From contig NZ_LBMH01000004.1 in assembly GCF_001005305.1 (NCBI RefSeq), forward strand, positions 248,001-312,000: a DNA stretch of 64,000 nt. Direction: 5' to 3'. Positions 1 to 8,194 of this stretch are shown here, one piece after another; position 1 is the stretch's first letter, and the number at the start of each line of letters is the position of its first letter. Made by a program: the position numbers and the translations under genes. Origin of the DNA: Kordia zhangzhouensis. Lineage in GTDB: Bacteria > Bacteroidota > Bacteroidia > Flavobacteriales > Flavobacteriaceae. Below the pieces are notes generated by a model, which worked only from the letters and a program-made list of their open reading frames with translations, made no database searches and was not told the DNA's origin.

Positions 1-484
1 TGTTGTATTTGTATTCAAACAAAATGAGGATTAATAAACTACTAGCCACGAGAGTAGAAACAATTATGTTTCCAACTAACGGAATGCTTTTGAAGTGTGA
101 GCTGTATAAAAATAACAACAACGCAATTCCTATAAAAATCAATGAAATCCACCAGCGGTCAATCGTAAAACTAACATAACTTCCGAGTCCGATTCCTACG
201 AAAGTGCATAAAAAATAAAGCGCATACGCGTTTTTTTGAGAAATAAATGTATCAATAAAAACTTTGTGCGGCTTGTTGATTCGGTCAGTTTTTACATCAA
301 AAATATCATTGATGATATTTCCGCCAGCAGCAATCAAAACAGTTGCTAAGACGACACAAAAAAACAACTTCTCTTTTATATAACAATTGTCAAAAGGAAC
401 AATCCAATAGTAATAAAATAACAATTGTGTCAGCGCCATCATGACCAAGTTAGGAAACCTAATGAGCTGTAAAAACTTTGTCAT
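1..484 (-). CDS. UbiA-family prenyltransferase, 3' part missing (left edge)
   Basis: The minus-strand frame opens at an ATG (482-484) and stays open to the window edge, giving 161 N-terminal residues. The visible part is strongly hydrophobic. It has the first aspartate-rich prenyl-diphosphate motif of UbiA enzymes, with N55, N58-D59, D62 and D66 in the stretch GGNIINDIFDVKTD. UbiA enzymes transfer a prenyl chain from its diphosphate to an acceptor within the membrane. In Flavobacteriia a gene next to KdsC-like and DUF2520 genes is often annotated geranylgeranylglycerol-phosphate geranylgeranyltransferase; the neighbourhood here matches, but the acceptor cannot be read from sequence. It starts 13 bp after the phosphatase stop, so the three minus-strand genes probably form one operon. 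About half of a usual 280-300 residue protein lies outside the window. Confidence 0.85.
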   Translation of the reverse strand, partial: MTKFLQLIRFPNLVMMALTQLLFYYYWIVPFDNCYIKEKLFFCVVLATVLIAAGGNIINDIFDVKTDRINKPHKVFIDTFISQKNAYALYFLCTFVGIGLGSYVSFTIDRWWISLIFIGIALLLFLYSSHFKSIPLVGNIIVSTLVASSLLILILFEYKYN

Positions 485-496
485 GGAACTTGCTAT

Positions 497-1027
497 TTAG
501 TCATATTGTGCATCAAAATCCTTGTCCCATGTGCCTTGCACTCGCATTACTTGCGTAATTACATCACGAGCAGCACCTTTTCCACCATCTACATGAGAAA
601 TGTATTTGCAAATTTCTAAAACTTCATAAGCGGCATCTTGTGGACAGCATGACAAACCAACGCGTTTCAATATAGGGATATCAGGAATATCGTCGCCCAT
701 ATACAATACATTTTCTAGGTTGATATTTTTTTGAGTAATGTATTCGTTTAATTGTTCAATTTTTTGGTGCGCACCTAAAAATATATCGGTAATACCTAAA
801 CCTTCTAAACGCTTTCGAACACCTTCATTTGTTCCTCCAGAAATAATACAAACATTATATCCCTTATTTACAGCGGCTTTAAGTGCATATCCATCTTTAA
901 TATTCATACGTCGTAACATTTCTCCTGAGGTAGTGATGGTAACGGTTCCATCAGTTAGTACACCATCAACATCAAAAATAAAAGTGGTAATATGATTCAA
1001 ATATTCTTTATAGCTTTTCTCTTCCAT
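497..1027 (-). CDS. KdsC-like HAD-family phosphatase
   Basis: A 176-residue HAD hydrolase of the KdsC (3-deoxy-D-manno-octulosonate 8-phosphate phosphatase) type, a small cap-less HAD fold. Motif I is FDVDGVLTDG, with nucleophile D19 and D21; motif II is the SGG of CIISGG; the Mg-binding acidic motif is MGDDIPD. KdsC releases phosphate from KDO-8-phosphate in lipopolysaccharide core synthesis, but no kdsA or kdsB gene is visible, so substrate is inferred from the family. The ATG at 1027 is chosen over a TTG four codons upstream because the protein then begins just before the conserved fold. It overlaps the end of the DUF2520 gene by 20 bp, which suggests translational coupling. Confidence 0.88.
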   Translation of the reverse strand: MEEKSYKEYLNHITTFIFDVDGVLTDGTVTITTSGEMLRRMNIKDGYALKAAVNKGYNVCIISGGTNEGVRKRLEGLGITDIFLGAHQKIEQLNEYITQKNINLENVLYMGDDIPDIPILKRVGLSCCPQDAAYEVLEICKYISHVDGGKGAARDVITQVMRVQGTWDKDFDAQYD

Positions 1028-1772
1028 ATGTTTTTGCAATTGATTGCGTAAGCAATGTATAAATTTCTTTGTGAATATCTTTGTCTAATTTTTCTAAATG
1101 AGCTTGAATGGTTTTATGGTCGCCACGCTTGGCAGGACCTGTTTGTGCCATATATGGTGTTACGTTTTCTATTTTTTTGGCAGTTTCTAAAATCAGTGGT
1201 TTTAAAATTTCAAAAGGCACATTGTTTGCTTCACAAATTTCATGTGCAATTCGATACATGTGATTGCTGAAATTATTCACAAATACGGCAGAAACATGCA
1301 ACGCGCGGCGTTGTTCAGAGCTTATTTTATAGGAAGTACTACCTATGGCTGTTGTGATAGATTTTAGTAAAGCAAAATCACTTTTTTCTTTTGCTTCTAG
1401 ACAAAAAGGAATCGTTGTAAAATCAACAGTAGTTCCTTTGGTAAAAGTTTGTAGTGGGTATAAAACACCTCGGCGATTCTTTTTATTCAACACATGCATG
1501 CCTGCACTTCCAGAAGTATGAACAACCAACCGATTGGAAAAAGGAAGTTTATTTGAAATGCTAGCAATGGCATCATCAGCAACGGCGATAATATAAACAT
1601 CTGCTTCAGCAAGCTGTTTAAAGTCTGTCGTGGTTTTAGCTTCTTTAAAAAACGAAAGTGCTTTTGAAGACCGATTGTATACTTGAACAACATTTAATGT
1701 TGTGGTAGCTTGCAACACTTTATACAAGTGTTGTGCTACATTGCCAGCTCCTAAAATTACCAATCGTGTCAT
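1008..1772 (-). CDS. Rossmann-like / DUF2520 protein
   Basis: A 254-residue protein with an N-terminal NAD(P)-binding Rossmann fold (VILGAGNVAQHL, residues 4-15), a segment resembling the F420/NADP reductase core (VHTSGSAGMHVL) and a C-terminal helical DUF2520 region containing VSAVFVNNFSNHMY. Proteins of this build resemble ketopantoate reductase and ProC-type dehydrogenases, but to my knowledge the reaction is not settled. An upstream in-frame extension of 14 residues is possible; the ATG at 1772 is preferred because the nucleotide-binding strand starts right after it. It is the first gene of a minus-strand set with the KdsC-like phosphatase and the UbiA prenyltransferase, an order common in Flavobacteriia. 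Confidence 0.82.
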   Translation of the reverse strand: MTRLVILGAGNVAQHLYKVLQATTTLNVVQVYNRSSKALSFFKEAKTTTDFKQLAEADVYIIAVADDAIASISNKLPFSNRLVVHTSGSAGMHVLNKKNRRGVLYPLQTFTKGTTVDFTTIPFCLEAKEKSDFALLKSITTAIGSTSYKISSEQRRALHVSAVFVNNFSNHMYRIAHEICEANNVPFEILKPLILETAKKIENVTPYMAQTGPAKRGDHKTIQAHLEKLDKDIHKEIYTLLTQSIAKTYGREKL

Positions 1773-1956
1773 GTTGCAAAAATAGGGACACTTTATCTTT
1801 TTTAAAACTTTCAAGAGATACTTTTCTATGGCTTTGAAAATATCTTAAGAAAAGAAACAGCTATTCTTTATAGGAAATATGATATTTATCATGTTTTAAG
1901 ACTTAAAAAGGACGGACATTTGTACTAATGAATAATCAAATAAAACCTTTACAATC

Positions 1957-2241
1957 ATGACTTTATATACGCAATATTACAACGAGTTTCACGATAAGTA
2001 TACTATGTATATTCCGCTTACCATTATCCTTCAGAGTTGTGTAGGTGCTATTGCGGCAATGTACATTTTGATTAACGGATTGGACACTATTTCTAGCTTA
2101 GTTCAATTATTTATCTGCGTGTTAGTGACTTCATTTTATAATGCTGCGATACTAGCACAATTACGAGATAAATGGGTGTTCAATATGTTGTTAATCAGTT
2201 TATTATTGAATGTTGTTTTTATTGTTGTAAATTCCTTTTAA
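1957..2241 (+). CDS. small membrane protein, function unknown
   Basis: I do not recognise a family. The 94-residue product has three hydrophobic stretches (about residues 18-40, 46-65 and 75-93) that look like membrane helices, separated by short polar loops, and a polar, aromatic N-terminus (YTQYYNEFHDKY). It stands alone between a divergent minus-strand operon and a strong rho-independent terminator, so it is probably a single-gene transcript. The reading frame, length and downstream terminator support a real gene. Nothing in sequence or context indicates a role. Confidence 0.6.
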   Translation: MTLYTQYYNEFHDKYTMYIPLTIILQSCVGAIAAMYILINGLDTISSLVQLFICVLVTSFYNAAILAQLRDKWVFNMLLISLLLNVVFIVVNSF

Positions 2242-2282
2242 ATTTTAATAACACGTTTTATTCACTGCTGCAAGCAGAAAAA

Positions 2283-2323
2283 AGCTGAACTTTATCAAAA
2301 CTATGATAACGTTCAGCTATTTT
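2283..2323 (+). terminator. rho-independent terminator after the small membrane protein
   Basis: AGCTGAAC (2283-2290) pairs with GTTCAGCT (2311-2318). After one mismatch an inner TTATCA/TGATAA stem (2292-2297 with 2304-2309) extends it around a six-base loop. ATTTTTATA follows the stem directly. Confidence 0.8.
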
Positions 2324-2366
2324 TATAAATAAAAGACACCTTGTGGTGTGCAAATGAAAAGAGCTT

Positions 2367-2762
2367 ATGGAAACAAAAAAAGATATTGAAAATAGAGTAG
2401 ATGTACATCTATTGGTAACAACATTTTATGCAAAAATTAGAAAAGACAAGGTGTTGGGGCCTATTTTTAATAATAAAATAACTCACTGGGATGCTCATTT
2501 AGAGCATTTGACGGATTTTTGGGAAAGTAGCTTATTCTTTGTAAATACCTACCGAGGAAATCCGCTTGAAAAACATGTTGAGGTTGATAATTCGATGCAG
2601 AACAGTATTAATGAACATCATTTCGGAATTTGGCTTAATTACTGGATACAAACATTAGATGAGCTTTTTGAAGGAGAAAAAGTTAATATTGCTAAAAATA
2701 GGGCACGTAAAATGGGAACGTTCATTTATCTCAAATTATTTGAAGCACGTTCAAAGAACTAA
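2367..2762 (+). CDS. group III truncated haemoglobin
   Basis: A 131-residue globin of the truncated group III type, about the usual length. The pattern runs from a FYAKIRKD helix through GPIFNNKI, then HWDAHLEHLTDFWESSLF. The proximal haem ligand is probably H85 in EHHFGIWLNYW, as trHb3 proteins carry His-Phe followed by a Trp-containing helix. Such proteins bind O2, NO or nitrite-derived ligands in the cytoplasm; the physiological role in Bacteroidota is not firmly known. The gene is isolated, between a terminator and the ccsBA promoter region, so no partner reductase is evident. The start is the only ATG in good position. Confidence 0.88.
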   Translation: METKKDIENRVDVHLLVTTFYAKIRKDKVLGPIFNNKITHWDAHLEHLTDFWESSLFFVNTYRGNPLEKHVEVDNSMQNSINEHHFGIWLNYWIQTLDELFEGEKVNIAKNRARKMGTFIYLKLFEARSKN

Positions 2763-2836
2763 TTTTTATCTGGCAGAATATTCTCAAATATGCGTAAATT
2801 GAATGTTAAATAGCCATGAAATTGGCTAAAATACCG

Positions 2837-2844
2837 TATTTTTG
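2837..2844 (+). promoter_or_regulatory. possible -7 promoter element upstream of ccsBA
   Basis: TATTTTTG matches the Bacteroidota -7 consensus TAnnTTTG and lies 37 bp before the ccsBA ATG. I see no matching TTTG 19 bp further upstream, so this is a half-supported call in AT-rich DNA. Confidence 0.35.
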
Positions 2845-2881
2845 CATTCTGAAAATTTGATCTAAAAGATAATATTACGCA

Positions 2882-5800
2882 ATGGGTAATCTCCTTAAGA
2901 ATATTCTTTTCTCTACACGATTAATGGCTGTCCTTTTTTTTGTATTTGCTTTGGCCATGGGAATAGGAACTTTTGTTGAAAGTGAATACAGTACAACAAC
3001 TTCCAAAATATATATTTACAACGCTTGGTGGTTTGAATTAATCATGCTATTGTTTATGATTAATTTCTTTGGAAATATATTTAGATATCGTCTATTACGT
3101 AAAGAAAAATGGGCAACTCTATTAATTCACTTATCATTCTTTTTCATCATTTTAGGAGCATTTATCACTCGATATATTAGTTATGAAGGTGTAATGCCTA
3201 TTCGTGAAGGGGCCACTGAAAATACATTCTTATCTGAAAAAACATACATTACTGCTTGGGTAGATGGTGAAATTAATGGAGAGCCAAGACGACGCATACT
3301 GAAAGGCGATTATTTAATTTCTCCAGAAGGAATTGCACCAACTACATGGATAGGAGAAAGATTTCCATGGAAAAGGGATTTTAATGGGCAAGATTTTACG
3401 ATTGAGTATAAAGGCTTTATTCAAGGTGCAGAAGAAGGAATTGTACCTGCTAAAACGGGCGAACGATATCTAAAGATTGTTGAGTCTGGTGGAGGTAATC
3501 GTCACAACCATTTCTTGAAGTCTGGCGAAAAAGCACAAAGTATTCACAATATTCTGGTTTCTTATAATAATCCAATTGATGGAGCCATCAACATCATGAG
3601 TGATGATTACGGAAACTATACAATTAAGAGTCCGTTTGAAGGTGAGTACATGATTATGGCTGCACAGCAAAAGGGAAAAGTATATAAAGACAGTGTGCAA
3701 CAATTTCAATTGCGTTCGCTTTACAGTTTAGCAGGGTTGCAATTTGTAATTCCTGAACCTGCCGTAGAAGGAAAAATTGGAGTTGTGGAAACAGCCGAAG
3801 GCTTAAAAGATCAAGCAGACGCAATCATTTTACAAGTATCTACAAATGACGAAACGGAAGAAGTACGTGTAATTGGCGGAAAAGGACGATTCAATGCTCC
3901 TGTAAAAGTTACACTTGGAGGATTAGATTTTTGGCTACAGTATGGAGCAGATCAACTTCAACTTCCCTTTAGTATCAAGCTTAATGACTTCATTGCTGAA
4001 CGATATCCAGGGACGGTTGGTCAAGGAGGTTACAAATCATTTATGAGTAAAGTAACGGTTAATGATCAAACCTCTTTTGATTATGATATTTATATGAATC
4101 ACGTACTAGATCATGGCGGATATCGTTTCTTTCAAGCACAATTTGATAGAGATGAAAAAGGAACAATTCTCTCGGTAAGTCATGATTGGTGGGGAACTAA
4201 TATTACCTATTTAGGATACTTTTTACTCTATTTGGCACTGATGGCAATTTTATTTGATAAGAATACACGTTTTGGAGATCTCAAGAATCAACTTGAAAAA
4301 ATAAAGAAGAAAAAATCAACATTGACAGTAATTGCTTTATTCTTTTTTAGTGTTGGAATATTTGCTCAAGAAGCTGATACTACTCAAGTAAAAGTTGATA
4401 CATTAGTGAAGCAAGAAACTGCTTCAAAAAAAGAAACTACGCAGGAAGGTCATGTTCATACCGATGATGATGGACATGAACATGAAGTTGTAATGAAATC
4501 GTATACAAGCGAACAAATTGATTCAATTATCGTTGCGAATGCTGTACCTCAAGAACATGCAGACAAATTTGCTCGATTGGTAATTCAAGATGATGACGGA
4601 CGTATGAAACCTGCGCATACATACGCACGTGAATTACTTCGCAAACTAAGTAAAACCAGTACGTACAAAGGACTTAGTGCCGATCAAGTAATGGTGTCTA
4701 TGATTCAATATCCTCAATTGTGGTACGACGCAAAAATTATCAGTGTAAAACGACAAAAGCATGATAGTATTCGTAATATTATTGGCATTGAAAAAAGTGA
4801 TATGTACGCCAGTTTATTAGATTTTTTTACAAAAGAAAATCAATACAAACTCAATCCATATACGGAAGATGCATACGCAACCAATAAACCGAATCAGTAT
4901 CAAAAAGCAATCAAAGAGTTCGATTTAAAGCTTGCTTTGCTAAATCGTGCTTTGCGAGGAGATATTGTACGAGTGTTTCCGCTACCAGAACATCCTAACA
5001 ATAAGTGGATATCAGATTCTGATTATGATTTAAATCCAGGGAAAGGATTTCAACCTAAAGATTCTTTGTACGAGCGCTATGTGAAAAATGCAATGAAAGT
5101 CTATACCTTGATGCTGAATGGGGCCAATAAATCAGGAGATTATTCGCAAGCAGATAAAATGGTAGAGAGTTTACGCAAGCGACAAAAAGAGTTTGGAAGT
5201 ACTGTTTTGCCTTCAGATAAAAAAATAGAAACAGAAATTATTTATAATAAAGTCAATGTTTTTGAACAATTAATGATATACTATTTATTGGTTGGTGCGT
5301 TAATGTTTTTCTTTATTGTTTATCAAATATTTAAAGACAATAATTTCATCCAAAAAAGCATTTTCATATTTAAGATTGGTGTTATCTTACTGTTTGTGTT
5401 ACATACCGTAGGTTTAATTGTTCGATGGTATCTTTCAGGACACGCACCTTGGAGTGACGCCTACGAATCCATGATTTATGTTGCTTGGGCTACTATGTTG
5501 TTCGGGTTGCTTTTTGGAAGAAAATCCGATCTAACTATTGCAGCAACCACCTTTGTAGTCGCAATGATTTTATGGGGCGCACATATGAACTGGTTAGATC
5601 CTAATATTGCCAACCTACAACCTGTATTAGATAGCTATTGGTTATTGATTCACGTTGCCGTAATTGTAGCGAGTTATGGACCATTTGCCCTAGCAATGAT
5701 TTTAGGGATTGTAGCCTTATTACTGATGATTCTTACGAATAAGAAGAATAAAAAACGCATGGATTTAAATCTCAAAGAAATCACTGTAATCAACGAGATG

Positions 5801-6184
5801 GCGATGACCGTGGGACTTGTGATGCTTACCATTGGAAACTTTCTTGGCGGAATGTGGGCAAATGAAAGTTGGGGACGTTATTGGGGTTGGGATCCTAAAG
5901 AAACATGGGCGTTAATAAGTATTATGGTATATGCCTTTGTGATTCATATGCGTTTAGTACCTGGATTACGTGGACGTTGGTTATTCAATTGGATGGCGAT
6001 AGCGGCGTTTGGGTCTATATTATTTACCTATTTTGGTGTTAATTTTGTATTGAGCGGATTGCACTCGTATGCTACAGGAGATGCTGTATTAGGGCCTAAG
6101 TTTGTGATTATAGCAACAGTAGTTTGGCTAGCCTATGGAGCTTTAAGTTACTGGAGATACAAAGTACATTATAAAAAGAAGTAA
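2882..6184 (+). CDS. ccsBA: fused CcsB-CcsA (ResB-ResC) cytochrome c biogenesis protein
   Basis: An 1100-residue membrane protein of system II cytochrome c assembly, which carries haem across the inner membrane and attaches it to CXXCH sites of apocytochromes. The N-terminal half is ResB/CcsB-like: membrane helices near residues 12-30, 48-62 and 78-95, a long periplasmic domain, and a helix near 440-458. A second hydrophobic stretch ending in FAQ (about 482-496) precedes a His/Asp-rich linker (HVHTDDDGHEHE). The C-terminal part is CcsA: multiple helices and the tryptophan-rich haem-handling motif WGRYWGWDPKETW, followed by conserved histidines (VIHMRL, GLHSYATG). Fusion of the two subunits is known in Bacteroidota and epsilonproteobacteria. 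It is transcribed alone; an opposing minus-strand gene ends about 100 bp downstream. Confidence 0.93.
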   Translation: MGNLLKNILFSTRLMAVLFFVFALAMGIGTFVESEYSTTTSKIYIYNAWWFELIMLLFMINFFGNIFRYRLLRKEKWATLLIHLSFFFIILGAFITRYISYEGVMPIREGATENTFLSEKTYITAWVDGEINGEPRRRILKGDYLISPEGIAPTTWIGERFPWKRDFNGQDFTIEYKGFIQGAEEGIVPAKTGERYLKIVESGGGNRHNHFLKSGEKAQSIHNILVSYNNPIDGAINIMSDDYGNYTIKSPFEGEYMIMAAQQKGKVYKDSVQQFQLRSLYSLAGLQFVIPEPAVEGKIGVVETAEGLKDQADAIILQVSTNDETEEVRVIGGKGRFNAPVKVTLGGLDFWLQYGADQLQLPFSIKLNDFIAERYPGTVGQGGYKSFMSKVTVNDQTSFDYDIYMNHVLDHGGYRFFQAQFDRDEKGTILSVSHDWWGTNITYLGYFLLYLALMAILFDKNTRFGDLKNQLEKIKKKKSTLTVIALFFFSVGIFAQEADTTQVKVDTLVKQETASKKETTQEGHVHTDDDGHEHEVVMKSYTSEQIDSIIVANAVPQEHADKFARLVIQDDDGRMKPAHTYARELLRKLSKTSTYKGLSADQVMVSMIQYPQLWYDAKIISVKRQKHDSIRNIIGIEKSDMYASLLDFFTKENQYKLNPYTEDAYATNKPNQYQKAIKEFDLKLALLNRALRGDIVRVFPLPEHPNNKWISDSDYDLNPGKGFQPKDSLYERYVKNAMKVYTLMLNGANKSGDYSQADKMVESLRKRQKEFGSTVLPSDKKIETEIIYNKVNVFEQLMIYYLLVGALMFFFIVYQIFKDNNFIQKSIFIFKIGVILLFVLHTVGLIVRWYLSGHAPWSDAYESMIYVAWATMLFGLLFGRKSDLTIAATTFVVAMILWGAHMNWLDPNIANLQPVLDSYWLLIHVAVIVASYGPFALAMILGIVALLLMILTNKKNKKRMDLNLKEITVINEMAMTVGLVMLTIGNFLGGMWANESWGRYWGWDPKETWALISIMVYAFVIHMRLVPGLRGRWLFNWMAIAAFGSILFTYFGVNFVLSGLHSYATGDAVLGPKFVIIATVVWLAYGALSYWRYKVHYKKK

Positions 6185-6286
6185 GTTTTTCTAAAAAATA
6201 AATTTTGCGGGATTCACTACTAAAAGCATCAAACTATCTTAGTTTAAGATGTATATTATTGGATGTGATTTTAAAACGCAATATTT

Positions 6287-7051
6287 TTAATGTTCTAACC
6301 ATTTTCTAAAATCGGAAGTAGTTGAAGAACTTGTCATTACCTTCTCTTTAATACCTGTCAATTGGATGAGCAAACGATTTTTAAAGTGGCTTTCTATGTT
6401 TTCAATAAAATCAATATGTGCAATTTGACTTCTATTGATGCGAAAAAATTTCATAGGATTCAGCATTTCATGAATTGTTCCTAAGTTATGAGAAATAGGG
6501 TGCTTTTTGCCTTTATAATCTACTGCCATACAAAAATCACCTGAAGCTTCAATCAAGCTGATATCACTCACATTTAACAATTGAATACCTTTTGACTTTT
6601 TAATTACAAAACGCTTTTTATAAAGCGCCTGTTCTTGCTGTAATGCTGATTTTAACAAATCGATTGTATCGTTTTGAATAGGTTGATAGCTTTCGGTTTT
6701 AAAAAACGATTGAAATTTATCCAATGCTTGCTTGATGTCTTCTTTTGTGTAAGGTTTTAATATATAGGCTATTCCGTTGGTGCGAAACGCTTCAAACAAG
6801 TATTCGTCATGCGCCGAGCAAAAAATAATAGGACACTCTATTTTTACACTATTAAACACATCAAATGAGATTCCATCTAGTAGTTGAATATCTGAAAGAA
6901 TAAAATCATAACGTTCATTTGCTAAAAATGAACGTGCTTTTTCATTTGAACGAGCCCAATTATGAGTAAAATCTTCTTCAAAATAGAATTCCAAATGCGT
7001 CAAGAGTTTTTCGTAAGCAGGAATTTCATCTTCTAAAATTAATATGTGCAT
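6287..7051 (-). CDS. LytTR-family response regulator
   Basis: A 254-residue two-component regulator. The N-terminal receiver domain (about 1-120) has the acidic pocket E7-D8-E9, the phosphoacceptor D54 in FILSDIQLLDG and the conserved K99 in YILKPY. The C-terminal LytTR DNA-binding domain (about 145-254) contains LIEASGDFCMAV and FFRINRSQIAHIDFI, typical of the family. It starts 10 bp after the stop of the sensor kinase gene and so is its likely cognate partner. The target genes are unknown; an outer-membrane beta-barrel gene lies next upstream on the same strand and is one candidate. Confidence 0.93.
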   Translation of the reverse strand: MHILILEDEIPAYEKLLTHLEFYFEEDFTHNWARSNEKARSFLANERYDFILSDIQLLDGISFDVFNSVKIECPIIFCSAHDEYLFEAFRTNGIAYILKPYTKEDIKQALDKFQSFFKTESYQPIQNDTIDLLKSALQQEQALYKKRFVIKKSKGIQLLNVSDISLIEASGDFCMAVDYKGKKHPISHNLGTIHEMLNPMKFFRINRSQIAHIDFIENIESHFKNRLLIQLTGIKEKVMTSSSTTSDFRKWLEH

Positions 7052-7061
7052 AGAAATGACT

Positions 7062-8075
7062 TTAAGATTCGTTACTTAATTGAATGATTGGAATTTTCAC
7101 CATAAAACTTTCAGCGGTATTTTGAATGATAGGTTTTTTATCAGACAGTAATGTATAACGATATTCAAGGTTTTTTAAACCAGTGCCAAGTGATTCTTGA
7201 TCGTTTTTAATAATACTTTTGGTATTTATGATTGTTAGCCAGTCTTCATCAATTGTTACATGGGCTTTAATCGTTTTTCCATGTTGTGCTCGATTGTGCT
7301 TTGCTACATTTTCAAGCAAAGTTTGAATGGCACCTGTTGGTACAAATTTACCTGTGAGAGGTACATTTTTAGTAATTGTAAACTCGTAATCATTCCCGAA
7401 ACGTGTTTTAATTAAAAACATATAATTTTCGGCAAAGTTCATTTCTTCTGTGAGTTCCATCACTTCTGCATCTTTTGTTTGGATTAAATAGCGATATATG
7501 AGCGATAGTCGGTTGATGTATTCTTTAGCTTTATCGGTATCGCTATCAATCAGTGCATCCAGCGTATTCAAGTTATTAAATAAAAAGTGAGGACTGATTT
7601 GTGAACGCAGTAGTTTTAACTCGTTTTCTTTTTGTTTTTCTTTAATGGAAGAAATCATCATTTGTTCTTCATAATACTTTTTTGTCAACAACAAACCAAA
7701 AGGCAATCCTATACTTTGTGCAGTATTTGAAATATAATTAATTACTTGTTGAAAACCGTATTTGAATTTAGCCCAATCGTGCCCACCACTATAATAACCT
7801 ACCAAATTTTCCCAAAAACCAGCTAAAATCAATATAAGTAATCCCCAAAATGTGAAGTGAAAATATTTTTTATTATTAATCACATAATCAGGAAGTAACC
7901 AGTACAAGAACAAACAAATTACGGTAATATCAACAATCACAAATGAAGGTATGTCAAGTAAATATTCAATGGTGTCAGCATTTGTGGCAATATACTCATA
8001 TATCGCCATTAGGACAGAAATGCCATAATAAATTGCGAGGAGTATATAATCCGATTTATTCAGTTTTACATTCAT
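7062..8075 (-). CDS. LytS/YehU-type sensor histidine kinase
   Basis: A 337-residue membrane sensor of the His_kinase (PF06580) class. Four hydrophobic helices (about 10-30, 44-64, 75-95 and 115-132) lack a large extracytoplasmic domain, so it probably senses within the membrane. A coiled linker (about 133-156) leads to the H-box LRSQISPHFLFNNLN, with phosphoacceptor H163. The ATPase region has the G-box GTGLKNLEYRYTLL. The pattern of four helices, the PHFLFNNLN box and a LytTR partner is a common Bacteroidota pair, often annotated without a known ligand. It is translated just ahead of the regulator. Confidence 0.92.
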   Translation of the reverse strand: MNVKLNKSDYILLAIYYGISVLMAIYEYIATNADTIEYLLDIPSFVIVDITVICLFLYWLLPDYVINNKKYFHFTFWGLLILILAGFWENLVGYYSGGHDWAKFKYGFQQVINYISNTAQSIGLPFGLLLTKKYYEEQMMISSIKEKQKENELKLLRSQISPHFLFNNLNTLDALIDSDTDKAKEYINRLSLIYRYLIQTKDAEVMELTEEMNFAENYMFLIKTRFGNDYEFTITKNVPLTGKFVPTGAIQTLLENVAKHNRAQHGKTIKAHVTIDEDWLTIINTKSIIKNDQESLGTGLKNLEYRYTLLSDKKPIIQNTAESFMVKIPIIQLSNES

Positions 8076-8194
8076 AATCAGTCCTTAAAATTAGCGTATT
8101 TTAATGTCTTTTAATAGATTTCTTTAAAAATTAGAGGCTAAATAGTATGTTTTCTATCCTGTATTTAGTGAAGCAAATTCTATGTTTTTCAAAC

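Noticed and set aside
738-995. open frame on the plus strand opposite the KdsC-like gene
   Set aside because: Antisense shadow of a well-supported gene; no family features. The same holds for the other long opposite-strand frames inside the receptors, PKSs and transporter.
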